Positions 1 through 9,175 of a stretch of 64,000 nt of DNA are shown here, piece by piece; the first letter of the stretch is position 1; every line of letters starts with the position of its first letter. The DNA is from Xenorhabdus vietnamensis. Lineage in GTDB: Bacteria; Pseudomonadota; Gammaproteobacteria; Enterobacterales; Enterobacteriaceae. Both the position numbers and the translations under genes were made by a program. The notes below the pieces were generated by a model. It searched no databases, had not been told where the DNA came from, and saw only the letters and a list, made by a program, of their open reading frames with translations. The stretch is from positions 58,924 through 122,923 of the forward strand of contig NZ_MUBJ01000004.1 in assembly GCF_002127535.1 (NCBI RefSeq), in the 5' to 3' direction.

Positions 1-90
1 TTTCATGTCACGTTGCCAGAAAAAGCCAGTGAACTCATTACCCGTCTGACTGATAATTTCCAGATTTTAAAACCCGCATCTTCAAGTTAA
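1..90 (+). CDS. C-terminal end of an unidentified gene, probably a transposase (partial)
   Basis: An open frame enters from the window edge and ends at TAA 88-90, giving 29 residues that finish DNFQILKPASSS. I do not recognise the family from this fragment. A second, diverged copy of the last ~20 codons lies on the minus strand at 8661-8720, with the reading frame and stop kept and several synonymous differences. Similarity continues weakly about 30 bases past the stop. A repeated gene end like this suggests a mobile-element gene, so transposase is an inference, not a domain match. Confidence 0.4.
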   Translation, partial: FHVTLPEKASELITRLTDNFQILKPASSS

Positions 91-427
91 TTGCGTATAT
101 ATCTATTAAACTCCCTTGATTTTGGAATTTTTTTACAGGCTATTTTAATTATCCTACTAAGAGATTGAATCTTATAGGATATGGTGATCGACACAGGATA
201 TTATTTCAAGGATTGATAATGAAAAAAACAGATTCTTGATGTGGGAGTCATTGAACCCTCTGTTGACAAAGTAAAGTAGCCTTAATCTTCCTGAAAGTTT
301 TATTCTTAGATCATCAGTTACGTTGTGCTATGGAAATAAAAATTGGAATATTATTTTTTAACATTTTGATTTTAAATAATATTATTGATATTTGGGGTGA
401 AAATTGTTAATTGCAAATAAATTTTTC

Positions 428-458
428 AGATCATGGGTATAAGTTATACCCATGATCT
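428..458. promoter_or_regulatory. 31-bp perfect palindrome
   Basis: The arm AGATCATGGGTATAA (428-442) is followed by one G and then its exact reverse complement (444-458). No T run follows on either strand, so it is not a standard terminator. A protein operator or a cruciform-prone site is more likely. It abuts the ArgR-like box upstream of astC. Confidence 0.6.
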
Positions 459-459
459 A

Positions 460-473
460 TGAATAATTATTAA
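460..473. promoter_or_regulatory. Candidate ArgR box
   Basis: TGAATAATTATTAA fits the core ARG-box pattern TnAATwwwwATTnA at every constrained position. ArgR is a known activator of ast operons in enterics, which fits the location. Only one box is clear and it lies about 345 bases before astC, so the assignment is tentative. Confidence 0.4.
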
Positions 474-621
474 GCGATAATACCACATTTCCGTTATCTT
501 CGATTATTTACTTCTTTTTATTTATTTTTTTATGCATAAATGGTGCATAAATTGACAATAAATTCATTTTTATAAATTGTGAAAAACATCATAAAAGTAA
601 ATTCATTGTGATTTTATTGTA

Positions 622-650
622 TTGACTTTGTTAAAGCTCAAAGGGATTAT
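622..650 (+). promoter_or_regulatory. Possible sigma-70 promoter for astC
   Basis: TTGACT (622-627), a 17-base spacer and GATTAT (645-650) resemble -35 and -10 elements. The -10 is only 4 of 6. The start codon would then lie about 160 bases downstream. Confidence 0.3.
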
Positions 651-818
651 GAGATTAATTACTAATCAATAAGGATAAAGAAGATCTTGCGATAATGTCA
701 TTGAAATGTATCAAACTAATGAGTTGATAATCTAAGTAGAACCATTAATTAAAAATTAAATTCAATGATATATAAATTTACTTTTCTTTTTATATCCTAA
801 TTATTTGAGGAATAACAA

Positions 819-2030
819 ATGACGAACACGATTCAAAGAAATTGGTTTGACCAGTATATGGTTCCCTGTTTTTCACCAGCAAATTTTATTCCTGTCGTTG
901 CCAAAGGCTCGCGTGTCTGGGATCAAAATAGTAAGGAATACATTGATTTTGCTGGTGGAATTGCTGTTAATTCATTAGGGCATGCTAATGATGAATTAAA
1001 GAATGCATTAAATTTTCAAATGGAAAACATCTGGCATATTGGTAATGGCTATACAAATGAGCCGGTTTTAAAACTGGCTAAATCTCTGGTTGAAAATACA
1101 TTTGCAGATAAAGTTTTTTTCTGTAATTCCGGTGCGGAAGCGAATGAAGCTGCATTAAAAATTGCCAGAAAATATTCTCTTGATAAATATGGCAATCATA
1201 AGACCGAAATTATTTCATTTGAGAACTCCTTCCACGGCAGAACATTATTTACTGTGACTGTGGGTGGACAGCCTAAATACTCTCAAGACTTTGCTCCATT
1301 GCCACAGCAAATTACTCACCTGCCATTCAACGATATCGACGCTATCAAGGCTCACATATCAGAAAAAACCTGTGCTGTGATTGTTGAGCCGATCATCGGA
1401 GAAGGTGGTGTGATTCCTGCCGAGCCTGCATTTTTGAAAGCGCTCCGGGAATTATGTGATCAACATCAGGCATTGCTGATTTTTGACGAAATCCAAACTG
1501 GTGTCGGCCGGACTGGGTATTTGTATGCCTACGAGGAAACTGGCGTAGAACCAGATATTCTGACCAGTGCCAAGGGACTTGGTGGTGGATTCCCAATCGG
1601 TGCCATGTTAGTTAGGCAACATATTGCTGAAGCTTTCCAGCCGGGGACACACGGGACAACATTTGGTGGAAATCCGCTGGCAGCAGCCGTTGCCGGTAAA
1701 GTCATTGAGTTAGTGAATCAGCCGGAGTTTCTGGTGGGGGTGCAAGAACGCCACCATGAATTCATGGAGCGCATGTCTGAGCTTAATCAGCGTTATCAGG
1801 TATTCCATGAATTACGTGGAAAAGGGTTATTGCTGGGGGCTGAATTGGATAAGAAATATCAGGGCAAAGCGAAGATCCTGACTAATATCGCTGCGGAAGA
1901 GGGATTGATTGCCTTGATAGCTGGCCCCGATGTGTTGCGTTTTGCTCCTGCATTAAATATCGAACAGCAGGATATCAACGACGGTTTCATCCGCCTTGAA
2001 AACGCTCTCAAGCGATTTGTTCAGGAATAA
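819..2030 (+). CDS. astC: Succinylornithine/acetylornithine transaminase AstC
   Basis: A 403-residue class III PLP aminotransferase that moves the amino group of succinylornithine to 2-oxoglutarate, the third step of the arginine succinyltransferase (AST) pathway in the cytosol. Visible marks are the phosphate-binding [10 protein letters not shown] (101-110), the SFHGRT loop (137-142), [12 protein letters not shown] (222-233), the Schiff-base lysine at about 252 in TSAKGLGGG, and GTTFGGNP further on. The length is normal for the family. The ATG is preceded by TGAGGAA. It is the first gene of astCADBE and lies 20 bases before astA. The family also contains ArgD, but the operon context favours AstC. 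Confidence 0.96.
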   Translation: MTNTIQRNWFDQYMVPCFSPANFIPVVAKGSRVWDQNSKEYIDFAGGIAVNSLGHANDELKNALNFQMENIWHIGNGYTNEPVLKLAKSLVENTFADKVFFCNSGAEANEAALKIARKYSLDKYGNHKTEIISFENSFHGRTLFTVTVGGQPKYSQDFAPLPQQITHLPFNDIDAIKAHISEKTCAVIVEPIIGEGGVIPAEPAFLKALRELCDQHQALLIFDEIQTGVGRTGYLYAYEETGVEPDILTSAKGLGGGFPIGAMLVRQHIAEAFQPGTHGTTFGGNPLAAAVAGKVIELVNQPEFLVGVQERHHEFMERMSELNQRYQVFHELRGKGLLLGAELDKKYQGKAKILTNIAAEEGLIALIAGPDVLRFAPALNIEQQDINDGFIRLENALKRFVQE

Positions 2031-2050
2031 AGCCTATTTGAGGTGATATC

Positions 2051-3082
2051 ATGATGCTATTTAGATCCGTTCAACATAAAGATTTGGGGGATATCCTCAA
2101 TCTTTCGTCCCGTGCTGGCGTTGGCCTGACGACATTACCAAATAATCAGGAATATCTGACGGCACGGATTTCACGCAGCATTGATTCTTTCAACGATGCT
2201 AGGGGACGAGCACAACAAGGATTTTTATTTACCTTGGAAGACACGGAAGAGCATCGTGTTGTTGGTGTCAGTGCGCTGGAAGTTGCTGTTGGGCTGGAAG
2301 AGCCTTTCTACAATTTCCGCGTACATAAATCAGTACGAGCTTCCCGCGAATTAGGGGTTTACAACACGTTTGAAACGCTGATTGTCGGTCAGGATTACAC
2401 CGGATGCAGCGAATTGTGTACGTTGTTCCTTAACCCTGATTATCAAGGAGGAGGTAATGGCGTTTTTCTTTCCAGAAGCCGATTTTTATTCATTTCCGCA
2501 TTCAGGCATCTTTTCCCAAAATCTATTTTTGCGGAAATGCGTGGAGTTGTGAATACACAAGGTGAATCTCCGTTTTGGAATGCTCTGGGGCAACACTTTT
2601 TCAACGTTTCTTTTGAGCAGGCGGATTATTTAACTGGAATTGGCACGAAAAATTTTATTGCAGAATTAATGCCATTCTACCCGATTTATGTCCCGCTATT
2701 ATCTGAAGATGCCCGTCGGGTTATCGGTCAGGTGCATGAAAATACTATACCGGCCCGTACCATTTTAGAAAAAGAAGGATTCTCTTATAACGGCGCAGTC
2801 GATATTTTTGATGCTGGTGCCATCTTGGATGCGGAAATTGACAATGTACGTACGGTCAAAGCCAGCCGGCTTGTACATGTTAAAAAAATTACAGATTTTT
2901 CCCGTCCGCAGAATGGCATACAGTGCATTGTTTCTAATCTGCATTTCCAGAAATTCCGGGCGTTACTCTTGAATTTTTCCCATCCCGTGGAGGGTGATGA
3001 ACTTTATCTGACCTCCGCAGAGATGGACACACTTCACGTGAATGATGGCGATCCGGTGCGTTTTGTTTCTCTTTTCTCTTAA
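2051..3082 (+). CDS. astA: Arginine N-succinyltransferase AstA
   Basis: A 343-residue enzyme that transfers succinyl from succinyl-CoA to the alpha-amino group of arginine, the committing step of AST catabolism. Recognisable segments include a start beginning MMLFRSV, FLNPDYQGGGNG in the acyltransferase core, and FAEMRGV followed by SPFWNALGQHFF. The ATG-ATG start follows TGAGGTGA, and either methionine could be used. It sits between astC and astD. The DNA immediately after its stop carries four copies of a short tandem repeat that runs into the astD ribosome site. Confidence 0.95.
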   Translation: MMLFRSVQHKDLGDILNLSSRAGVGLTTLPNNQEYLTARISRSIDSFNDARGRAQQGFLFTLEDTEEHRVVGVSALEVAVGLEEPFYNFRVHKSVRASRELGVYNTFETLIVGQDYTGCSELCTLFLNPDYQGGGNGVFLSRSRFLFISAFRHLFPKSIFAEMRGVVNTQGESPFWNALGQHFFNVSFEQADYLTGIGTKNFIAELMPFYPIYVPLLSEDARRVIGQVHENTIPARTILEKEGFSYNGAVDIFDAGAILDAEIDNVRTVKASRLVHVKKITDFSRPQNGIQCIVSNLHFQKFRALLLNFSHPVEGDELYLTSAEMDTLHVNDGDPVRFVSLFS

Positions 3083-3139
3083 GTGTTTTCACATCTTGGG
3101 TGTTTTCACAATTAAGTGTTTTCGCAATTAAGGGTTTTC
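3083..3139 (+). repeat. Degenerate tandem repeat between astA and astD
   Basis: Four copies of GTGTTTTC (the last reads GGGTTTTC) begin at 3083, 3100, 3116 and 3132, spaced 17, 16 and 16 bases. The second and third units are nearly identical. The last unit overlaps the AAGGG ribosome site of astD. Confidence 0.75.
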
Positions 3140-3142
3140 ATA

Positions 3143-4621
3143 ATGAATCATCAAGCAAATTACATTGGCGGTGATTGGATAGCAGGGCAGGGTTTGCCTG
3201 TCACTAAATACTCTCCTGTTGATCAACAGGTTTTATGGCAGGCGAATGGGGCTTCTGCCCGTCAGGTGGATAATGCTTGCCAATCAGCCCGTAAGGCATT
3301 TCCAGAGTGGTCGAGACTGGCGGTTGAAAAACGTATTGCGATTATTCAAGCATTTGCTGAGTTACTAAAACAGGAAAAAGAAAATATCGCCCGTGTGATC
3401 AGTGAAGAAACCAGTAAGCCGCTGTGGGAAACACGGACAGAAGTCCAATCCATGATAGGTAAAATTGCCATCTCCATAGAAGCGTGGGAAGAGCGGACAG
3501 GATATTCTGAAATACCCATGCCAGATGGTAAGGCAATATTGCAGCATCGTCCTCATGGCGTCATGGCCATTTTCGGCCCCTATAATTTTCCGGGCCATTT
3601 GCCGAATGGGCATATTGTTCCTGCGTTGATCGCGGGTAATACATTAGTGTTCAAACCCAGTGAATTAACACCAATAACAGCCGAAAAAACCGTAGAGTTA
3701 TGGATTAAGGCGGGGTTGCCGATAGGCGTTTTGAATCTGGTGCAGGGAGGCAAGGAAACTGGTGGAGCGTTGTTGGACAGCCGTGAAATTGATGGTGTGT
3801 TGTTTACTGGTAGTGCAGCAACGGGATTCCACTTCCATCGTGTACTGGCGGGTCAGCCAGAGAAAATGCTGGCGTTGGAAATGGGGGGGAATAATGCGCT
3901 GATTGTGGATGATTATGATGATATTGAAGCGGCAGTTTATACCATTATCCAATCCGCTTTTATCTCCGCAGGACAGCGCTGTACATGTGCCCGCAGATTG
4001 CTGGTGAAACAAGGAGAGAAAGGAGATGCCTTAATCCAACGATTGCTTGATGCCGCGGGTCAGATTGTCCAGGCACATTGGGATGCTGAGCCTCAGCCTT
4101 TTATGGGCGGTGTAATCTCTTTGGCGGCAACGGAAAGTTTGTTGGAAGCTCAGTCCAGATTACTGGCCTTAGGTGGAATCTCGTTGCTTACCTTAAACCA
4201 GCCCGAACCGCATTCAACGTTTATGACTCCCGGTATCATTGATATGACCAGCGTCAAAGACGTTCCTGATGAAGAATATTTTGGCCCTCTGCTGACTTTA
4301 ACGCGCTATGCCACTTTCGACGAAGCCATCTCGATTGCGAATAACACACGGTTTGGGCTGGCTTCTGGGTTGATTTCTCCTGATTCCTCCTTGTTCAGGC
4401 GATTATTGCAGGAAGCGAGGGCAGGGATTGTGAATTGGAATAAGCCGCTTACGGGGGCATCCAGTAAAGCACCATTTGGTGGTATTGGAGCATCAGGGAA
4501 TCATCGCCCTAGTGCTTATTATGCTGCAGATTATTGTGCATGGCCGATGGCATCCCTGACGGCTGACAATTTGATTCTGCCGGACACCCTAGCTCCGGGC
4601 CTTGATTTTTTCCAGTCTTAA
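3143..4621 (+). CDS. astD: N-succinylglutamate 5-semialdehyde dehydrogenase AstD
   Basis: A 492-residue NAD-dependent aldehyde dehydrogenase that oxidises succinylglutamate semialdehyde to succinylglutamate. It shows the nucleotide-binding [14 protein letters not shown], the catalytic glutamate in LEMGGNN (about 246) and the catalytic cysteine in [11 protein letters not shown] (about 280). The C-terminal segment [16 protein letters not shown] is typical of AstD. A longer frame opens with GTG at 3116, but that codon lies in the tandem repeat and has no ribosome site. ATG 3143 has AAGGG eight bases upstream and matches the usual AstD start. The next gene, astB, begins 34 bases after the stop. 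Confidence 0.95.
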   Translation: MNHQANYIGGDWIAGQGLPVTKYSPVDQQVLWQANGASARQVDNACQSARKAFPEWSRLAVEKRIAIIQAFAELLKQEKENIARVISEETSKPLWETRTEVQSMIGKIAISIEAWEERTGYSEIPMPDGKAILQHRPHGVMAIFGPYNFPGHLPNGHIVPALIAGNTLVFKPSELTPITAEKTVELWIKAGLPIGVLNLVQGGKETGGALLDSREIDGVLFTGSAATGFHFHRVLAGQPEKMLALEMGGNNALIVDDYDDIEAAVYTIIQSAFISAGQRCTCARRLLVKQGEKGDALIQRLLDAAGQIVQAHWDAEPQPFMGGVISLAATESLLEAQSRLLALGGISLLTLNQPEPHSTFMTPGIIDMTSVKDVPDEEYFGPLLTLTRYATFDEAISIANNTRFGLASGLISPDSSLFRRLLQEARAGIVNWNKPLTGASSKAPFGGIGASGNHRPSAYYAADYCAWPMASLTADNLILPDTLAPGLDFFQS

Positions 4622-4655
4622 TTTTTCATTAATAAATAGGATGTCAGAGGTGATT

Positions 4656-5999
4656 ATGTCGGGAATTGAAGCGAATTTTGATGGCCTGGTAGGAATGACC
4701 CACCATTATGCCGGGCTATCAATGGGAAATGAGGCCTCCATGAATCATCGGGGGCAGGAATCCAATCCCCGTAAAGCCGCACTTCAGGGATTGATGAAAA
4801 TGAAGGCACTGTCTGATATGGGATTGGTGCAGGGGGTTCTGCCCCCGCAACAACGTCCTAATCTCCCGGTATTGCGGCAGCTGGGGTTTACGGGCAGTGA
4901 CGAACAGGTACTCAATAAAGCAGCGCAATATTCCCCATTATTGCTGTCCAACCTCAGTTCTGCTTCTTCCATGTGGACTGCAAATGCAGCAACGGTTTCT
5001 CCTTCAGCAGATAGTGCGGATCAGCGTGTCCATTTTACGGTGGCAAATTTAAATAATAAGTTACATCGTTCTCTGGAAAGCATCACTACTTCACGTGCCC
5101 TGAAAGCGACTTTTCCTGATCAAAATTATTTCACCCATCATGATCCTCTGCCACAACATGCGGATTGGGGAGATGAAGGGGCAGCGAACCATAATCGTTT
5201 TTGCGGCGAATATGGCGAAGCAGGCGTACAGTTATTTGTCTATGGACGCAAAGCATTACAGGAAGGTATTGCGCCTGAGCGCTATCCAGCACGGCAGACG
5301 CTGGAGGCGAGTCAGGCTGTTGCCCGCCTGCATCAGCTTGAAAGTTCCAGAACCGTATTTGCCCAACAAAATCCTGTTGCCATTGATAGTGGTGTTTTTC
5401 ACAACGATGTTATCGCAGTCAGCAATCGTAATGTGCTTTTCTACCATCAGCAGGCTTTCTTGAATCAGCGATCGGTATTGAGCGAGTTAGGGGAAAAAAT
5501 GGCTCAGCTCGGGCATACCTTGACTGCGATTGAAGTTCCTACTGAGCAAATCAAAATTCAAGATGTGGTGGAATCTTACTTGTTTAACAGTCAATTATTA
5601 AGCCAGCCAGATGGCAGCATGATGTTGATTTTACCGGAAGAGTGCCGCCAAAATCACAATGTCTCAGCTTATTTACAAGAGTTGATTGCGCGAGGAAATT
5701 CCCCTATCAGTAAGCTCCATTTCTTTGATTTGCGGGAGAGTATGCGCAATGGCGGTGGGCCAGCTTGTTTGCGGCTCAGGGTTGTTTTGAACGAACAAGA
5801 ATTGGCGGCAGTCAATCCTGCTACCTTAATGACACCAGAACTTTATCAACGCCTGACGGTATGGGTTGAGCGCCATTATCGTGATTCTTTGTATGCGGCT
5901 GATTTAGTTGATCCGCAACTGTTAAGCGAAGTCTATTCTGCCCTTGATGAACTGACGCAGATCCTCAAGCTTGGTTCGATATACGAGTTTCAGCGCTAA
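4656..5999 (+). CDS. astB: N-succinylarginine dihydrolase AstB
   Basis: A 447-residue enzyme of the amidinotransferase fold that hydrolyses succinylarginine to succinylornithine, CO2 and two ammonia, the second AST step. Start [18 protein letters not shown], the segment [21 protein letters not shown] and the cysteine in [11 protein letters not shown] (about residue 371) match the family, and the length equals that of E. coli AstB. ATG 4656 follows AGAGGTGATT. An upstream ATG at 4602 would overlap astD and add 18 residues that look non-native. The stop lies 12 bases before astE. Confidence 0.95.
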   Translation: MSGIEANFDGLVGMTHHYAGLSMGNEASMNHRGQESNPRKAALQGLMKMKALSDMGLVQGVLPPQQRPNLPVLRQLGFTGSDEQVLNKAAQYSPLLLSNLSSASSMWTANAATVSPSADSADQRVHFTVANLNNKLHRSLESITTSRALKATFPDQNYFTHHDPLPQHADWGDEGAANHNRFCGEYGEAGVQLFVYGRKALQEGIAPERYPARQTLEASQAVARLHQLESSRTVFAQQNPVAIDSGVFHNDVIAVSNRNVLFYHQQAFLNQRSVLSELGEKMAQLGHTLTAIEVPTEQIKIQDVVESYLFNSQLLSQPDGSMMLILPEECRQNHNVSAYLQELIARGNSPISKLHFFDLRESMRNGGGPACLRLRVVLNEQELAAVNPATLMTPELYQRLTVWVERHYRDSLYAADLVDPQLLSEVYSALDELTQILKLGSIYEFQR

Positions 6000-6011
6000 T
6001 CAGGAGATAAA

Positions 6012-7058
6012 ATGGATTTATTGGCCTTATTACTTGAAAATAAACTGTTTGAAAACAAAATCGAAAACAATTTGTGTTTTCCGCCAACAATTAAATCATC
6101 GTGGTTGGCGGAAGGCGTGTTGCAGCTATTACCACGATCACAAGAATTACCACTGCCACAAGAATTACAACAGTCACAACAATCATCTTCACAAGAGAAA
6201 ACAGTGGATACGCTGATTATCTCAGCCGGAATTCATGGTAACGAAACAGCACCTGTGGAAATACTGATCCAGTTATTATCACAACTGGCGCAGGGACACT
6301 TACCGTTGCAGCATAATCTTCTGTTGATATTCGGCAACCTACCTGCCATGCGTGAAGGGCGGCGATATATTGATAATGATCTCAACCGCATGTTTGGCGG
6401 CCGTTACCAAAATTTTCCTTCGGGGAATGAATCGAAGCGCGCAATGGAATTGGAGTCTGTTATCCGTCAGTTTTTTAATGAACCAGCGGTTATGGCATCA
6501 ACCAGACACAGACACCTTGATCTTCACACCGCCATTCGAGGTTCCTGCCATGAGCAATTTGCTTTACTGCCCTACCAGCCGCGTGAATATGCCGCTGATT
6601 TCTTACAATGGTTGGAAGATAGCGATATTGATGCTCTGGTATTTCATAATAAGGTAGGAGGTACGTTCAGTAACTTTACCAGTGAATATTTCAATGCAGA
6701 CAGTTGCACGTTGGAAATAGGTCAAGTACTTCCTTTTGGACAAAACGAGTTGGCAAGGTTCAGTAATATTACTGCGGCCTTGCAGGATTTAATCGCTGGA
6801 TTGTTTTCAATTAAACGAGAGAAACCAACACTTGAATGCTACCGTGTGGTTGATGCAATTATCAAACAACACGACAGTTTTCAGCTCAATATTCCGGAGG
6901 ATACGAAAAATTTTACTCAGTTACCGGAAGGTTTTGAAATCGCCCGCCAGCAAAATCAATCTTGGAAAATCACGTCTCCCGCAAACTTTATTCTGTTTCC
7001 TAATGCTCATGTTGCTATTGGGCTGCGGGCAGGCTTGTTGTTGGCGAAAGTAACATAA
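6012..7058 (+). CDS. astE: Succinylglutamate desuccinylase AstE with a Q-rich repeat insert
   Basis: A 348-residue zinc hydrolase of the AstE/aspartoacylase family that releases glutamate and succinate, the last AST step. Zinc ligands are seen in AGIHGNETAPVE (H75, E78) and DLHTAIRG (H172). It is about 25 residues longer than E. coli AstE. The extra length comes from a glutamine- and proline-rich insert at residues 40-62, encoded by an 18-base tandem repeat and placed just before the first catalytic motif. The ribosome site is AGGAGA. The insert keeps frame and touches no catalytic residue, so the enzyme is probably active. Confidence 0.93.
   Translation: MDLLALLLENKLFENKIENNLCFPPTIKSSWLAEGVLQLLPRSQELPLPQELQQSQQSSSQEKTVDTLIISAGIHGNETAPVEILIQLLSQLAQGHLPLQHNLLLIFGNLPAMREGRRYIDNDLNRMFGGRYQNFPSGNESKRAMELESVIRQFFNEPAVMASTRHRHLDLHTAIRGSCHEQFALLPYQPREYAADFLQWLEDSDIDALVFHNKVGGTFSNFTSEYFNADSCTLEIGQVLPFGQNELARFSNITAALQDLIAGLFSIKREKPTLECYRVVDAIIKQHDSFQLNIPEDTKNFTQLPEGFEIARQQNQSWKITSPANFILFPNAHVAIGLRAGLLLAKVT
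6130..6201 (+). repeat. In-frame 18-bp tandem repeat in astE
   Basis: Units begin at 6130, 6148 and 6166, with a decayed fourth at 6184. They encode LPRSQE, LPLPQE, LQQSQQ and SSSQEK, a degenerate hexapeptide repeat at residues 40-63 of AstE. The shared core is CACAAGAATTAC. Confidence 0.7.
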
Positions 7059-7093
7059 TCAATTCATAAAAAAACAAGCCGTAGAGGTTATTG

Positions 7094-8500
7094 ATGACGA
7101 AACCATTAAAAACACCTGTGGAACAATCCACAGGTGCGCAGAAACTTCATCGTGGATTAGGTAAACGTCATATCCAGTTGATCGCAATTGGAGGTGCTAT
7201 TGGTACGGGATTGTTTATGGGCACTGGGAAAACTATTGCCGTATCAGGGACTTCAATTATCCTGACTTATCTTTTGATTGGCTTTTTTGCCTTTATGGTA
7301 ATGAGGGCAATGGGGGAGTTATTGCTCTCTAAACTGGATTATAGGACGTTTGCCGATTTTGTAGCTGATTATCTTGGGGATAAAGCCAGCTATTTTCTGG
7401 GATGGACCTATTGGATGAGCTGGGTTGTCAGTTGTATTGCTGATGTTGTGGTATGCGGCGGGTATATTCAGTATTGGTTCCCCGATAGTTGGCTCTGGCT
7501 AACGGCACTGTTTACCCTGGGGTTAATGTGCTTATGTAACTTTTTTTCAGTGCGGCTGTTTGGTGAGGCGGAATTCTGGTTTGCCATGATTAAAGTCGTA
7601 GCGATAGTTGCCTTGATTATCGTTGGTATTAGCATGGTTTTTGTGGGATGGACTTCACCGAATGGCGTGACAGCTTCTGTTCGTCATTTGACGGAACCTG
7701 AAGTATTCCTGCCTAATGGCGTATTCGGATTTCTGGCGGGTTTTCAGATTGCCATTTTCTCTTTTACAGGTATCGAGCTGATTGGCACTGTGACGGCTGA
7801 AACCAAAGAGCCAGAGAAAGTTTTACCGAAAGCGATCAACAGCATTCCTATTAGGGTAATCATTTTTTACGTACTTTCCATCATGTGCATTATTGCTGTT
7901 ACTTCGTGGCCACATATTTCACCAGATGTCAGCCCATTTGTGACATTGTTTGCACTGGCCGGATTGCCGGCAGCAGCAGCGGTGATAAATTTTGTTGCGT
8001 TGACTTCGGCTATGTCTTCAGCGAACAGTGGGTTATATGCCTGCACCCGAATGCTTTATGGATTGTCGACGGAAAAATTGGCGCATAGTAAATTTGGGCA
8101 ACTTTCTATAAAAAGCGCAGTACCTGTTTTCAGTTTGATGTTCTCGGTTTTTTGCATGGCAAGTGGTGTATTCTTGCTGTTTATCATCCCCAATGTAATG
8201 AAATTATTTACTATTGTGACTACAGTAGCAGCCATTATGGTTATTTACAGCTGGTGTATGATATTGCTTGCTTATCTGGCTTACCGAAAGAAACGGTCTG
8301 ACCTGCATGAAAAATCCATCTATAAAATGCCGATGGGGATTCCCATGACTTGGTGTACTTTGATATTTTTTGCCTTCACGGTGGTGATTATGATATTTGA
8401 TTATGACACCCGTATTGCATTATATGGTACGCCAGTGTGGTTTGTAATATTGGAATTTTTTTGGCGCAGAAGGAAAAGTCGGGAGAAAATGGCAAATTAA
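7094..8500 (+). CDS. Amino-acid permease of the CycA (APC) family
   Basis: A 468-residue inner-membrane amino-acid:proton symporter with about 12 membrane segments. The first helix carries the substrate-binding IGGAIGTGLFMGTGK, and GIELIGTVTAETKEPEK and SSANSGLYACTRMLYGLS follow. Overall it reads like E. coli CycA (D-alanine, D-serine, glycine), including YRKKRSDLHEKSIYKMPMG. It starts 35 bases after astE in the same direction, so it is probably cotranscribed and may import an amino acid linked to arginine or glutamate metabolism. That role is inferred from position. ATG 7094 is used; TTG 7091 is a weaker option. Confidence 0.88.
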   Translation: MTKPLKTPVEQSTGAQKLHRGLGKRHIQLIAIGGAIGTGLFMGTGKTIAVSGTSIILTYLLIGFFAFMVMRAMGELLLSKLDYRTFADFVADYLGDKASYFLGWTYWMSWVVSCIADVVVCGGYIQYWFPDSWLWLTALFTLGLMCLCNFFSVRLFGEAEFWFAMIKVVAIVALIIVGISMVFVGWTSPNGVTASVRHLTEPEVFLPNGVFGFLAGFQIAIFSFTGIELIGTVTAETKEPEKVLPKAINSIPIRVIIFYVLSIMCIIAVTSWPHISPDVSPFVTLFALAGLPAAAAVINFVALTSAMSSANSGLYACTRMLYGLSTEKLAHSKFGQLSIKSAVPVFSLMFSVFCMASGVFLLFIIPNVMKLFTIVTTVAAIMVIYSWCMILLAYLAYRKKRSDLHEKSIYKMPMGIPMTWCTLIFFAFTVVIMIFDYDTRIALYGTPVWFVILEFFWRRRKSREKMAN

Positions 8501-8502
8501 TA

Positions 8503-8625
8503 TATACCCTTTGTCTTTCAAGTTGCTTATTTGTTGGCTGTACTTACCCCGGTCACATAGTTATCTATGCTCCGGGGAATTCGTTCCCTTGCCGCCGCGA
8601 CGCATCTTGAAATCCATTAGGTATA
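8503..8625. repeat. ERIC-like palindromic element
   Basis: A 123-base element with terminal inverted repeats (TATACC at the left, GGTATA at the right, and CTTTCAAGTTGC against GCATCTTGAAAT). The central part, GGTCACATAGTTATCTATGC followed by CCGGGGA and CTTGCCGCC, follows the ERIC/IRU plan. A sister copy lies at 59101-59226. It sits just after the permease stop and may act as its 3' hairpin. Confidence 0.8.
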
Positions 8626-8626
8626 G

Positions 8627-9175
8627 TAAATAAAAAGGGATAAAAATAATCTATACAAGCTTAACTTGAAGATGCAGGTTTCAGTATTTGAAAATTATCA
8701 TTTAATCGGCAAACGAGTTCTTGTATTATGAATTTCATTGTATTGCATCTAATACTGTTGAGAGCATATAAATTGCTTTACAACCTTAAGCGTAAATTTG
8801 TGCTGCAATAAAAAATTTCAACACATTAAATACACAACTAATTTTCATGTCATTGAGCATGGTTTGAGTTGAGACAGAAATCATGCATATTCAAGGACGA
8901 ACGGTATATATTGATTTTTAGAACTGTTATTTTAATAAAGAGGCATGTGAAATATTTTATTTATTAATCCAATTTTATTCTAAATTATATCTATGACAAT
9001 GCTTTTGTAATAACAATATATTGAATATATGACTGGATTTGTTCGCAATGCTATCGCAGCGCCCATACTTTATTAACTAAAAAAGCATGGGTGGCTGCAT
9101 TATATACTATATGAATTTCAGGTTTGTTATGTTTTAAATAAAGAGGGCTGTAACCTGATTTTCATAATTATTCAT
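8627..9175. other. Gene-poor region with a mobile-element fossil
   Basis: This AT-rich stretch holds the decayed gene end at 8661-8720 (listed separately) and an imperfect inverted repeat at 9057-9097, where CAGCGCCCAT pairs with ATGGGTGGCTG. That repeat could terminate the minus-strand gene ending at 9176. Nothing else in it looks coding. Confidence 0.5.
8661..8720 (-). pseudogene. Fossil of the gene end seen at 1-90
   Basis: Read on the minus strand, this encodes ELVCRLNDNFQILKPASSS and a TAA stop. The 1-90 fragment ends ELITRLTDNFQILKPASSS. About 47 of 60 bases match and many differences are synonymous. Upstream, towards 8780, the frame stays open but the protein similarity is lost. Similarity also continues about 30 bases past the stop. 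This points to a truncated copy of the same mobile-element gene. Confidence 0.6.

Larger units (their letters stand above)
91..818. other. Intergenic region upstream of astC
   Basis: This is 728 bases of AT-rich DNA without a convincing gene. It holds a 31-base perfect palindrome (428-458), an ArgR-box-like site directly after it (460-473) and a weak sigma-70-like promoter (622-650). A six-codon ORF with an AAGGA ribosome site (ATG 219, stop 237-239) is probably chance. The astC ribosome site TGAGGAA lies just before the ATG at 819. Confidence 0.6.

Noticed and set aside
219-239. Six-codon ORF with AAGGA upstream of astC
   Set aside because: Too short to support, far from astC, and without an associated hairpin.
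428-458. Palindrome read as a terminator for the gene ending at 90
   Set aside because: No U tract on either strand, and it lies about 340 bases after the stop.
541-556. Sigma-54-like TGGTGC...TTGAC upstream of astC
   Set aside because: The spacing between the GG and the -12 element is one base too long and the required GC is missing.
3116-3142. GTG start for AstD
   Set aside because: It lies in the tandem repeat without a ribosome site; ATG 3143 has one and matches the family start.
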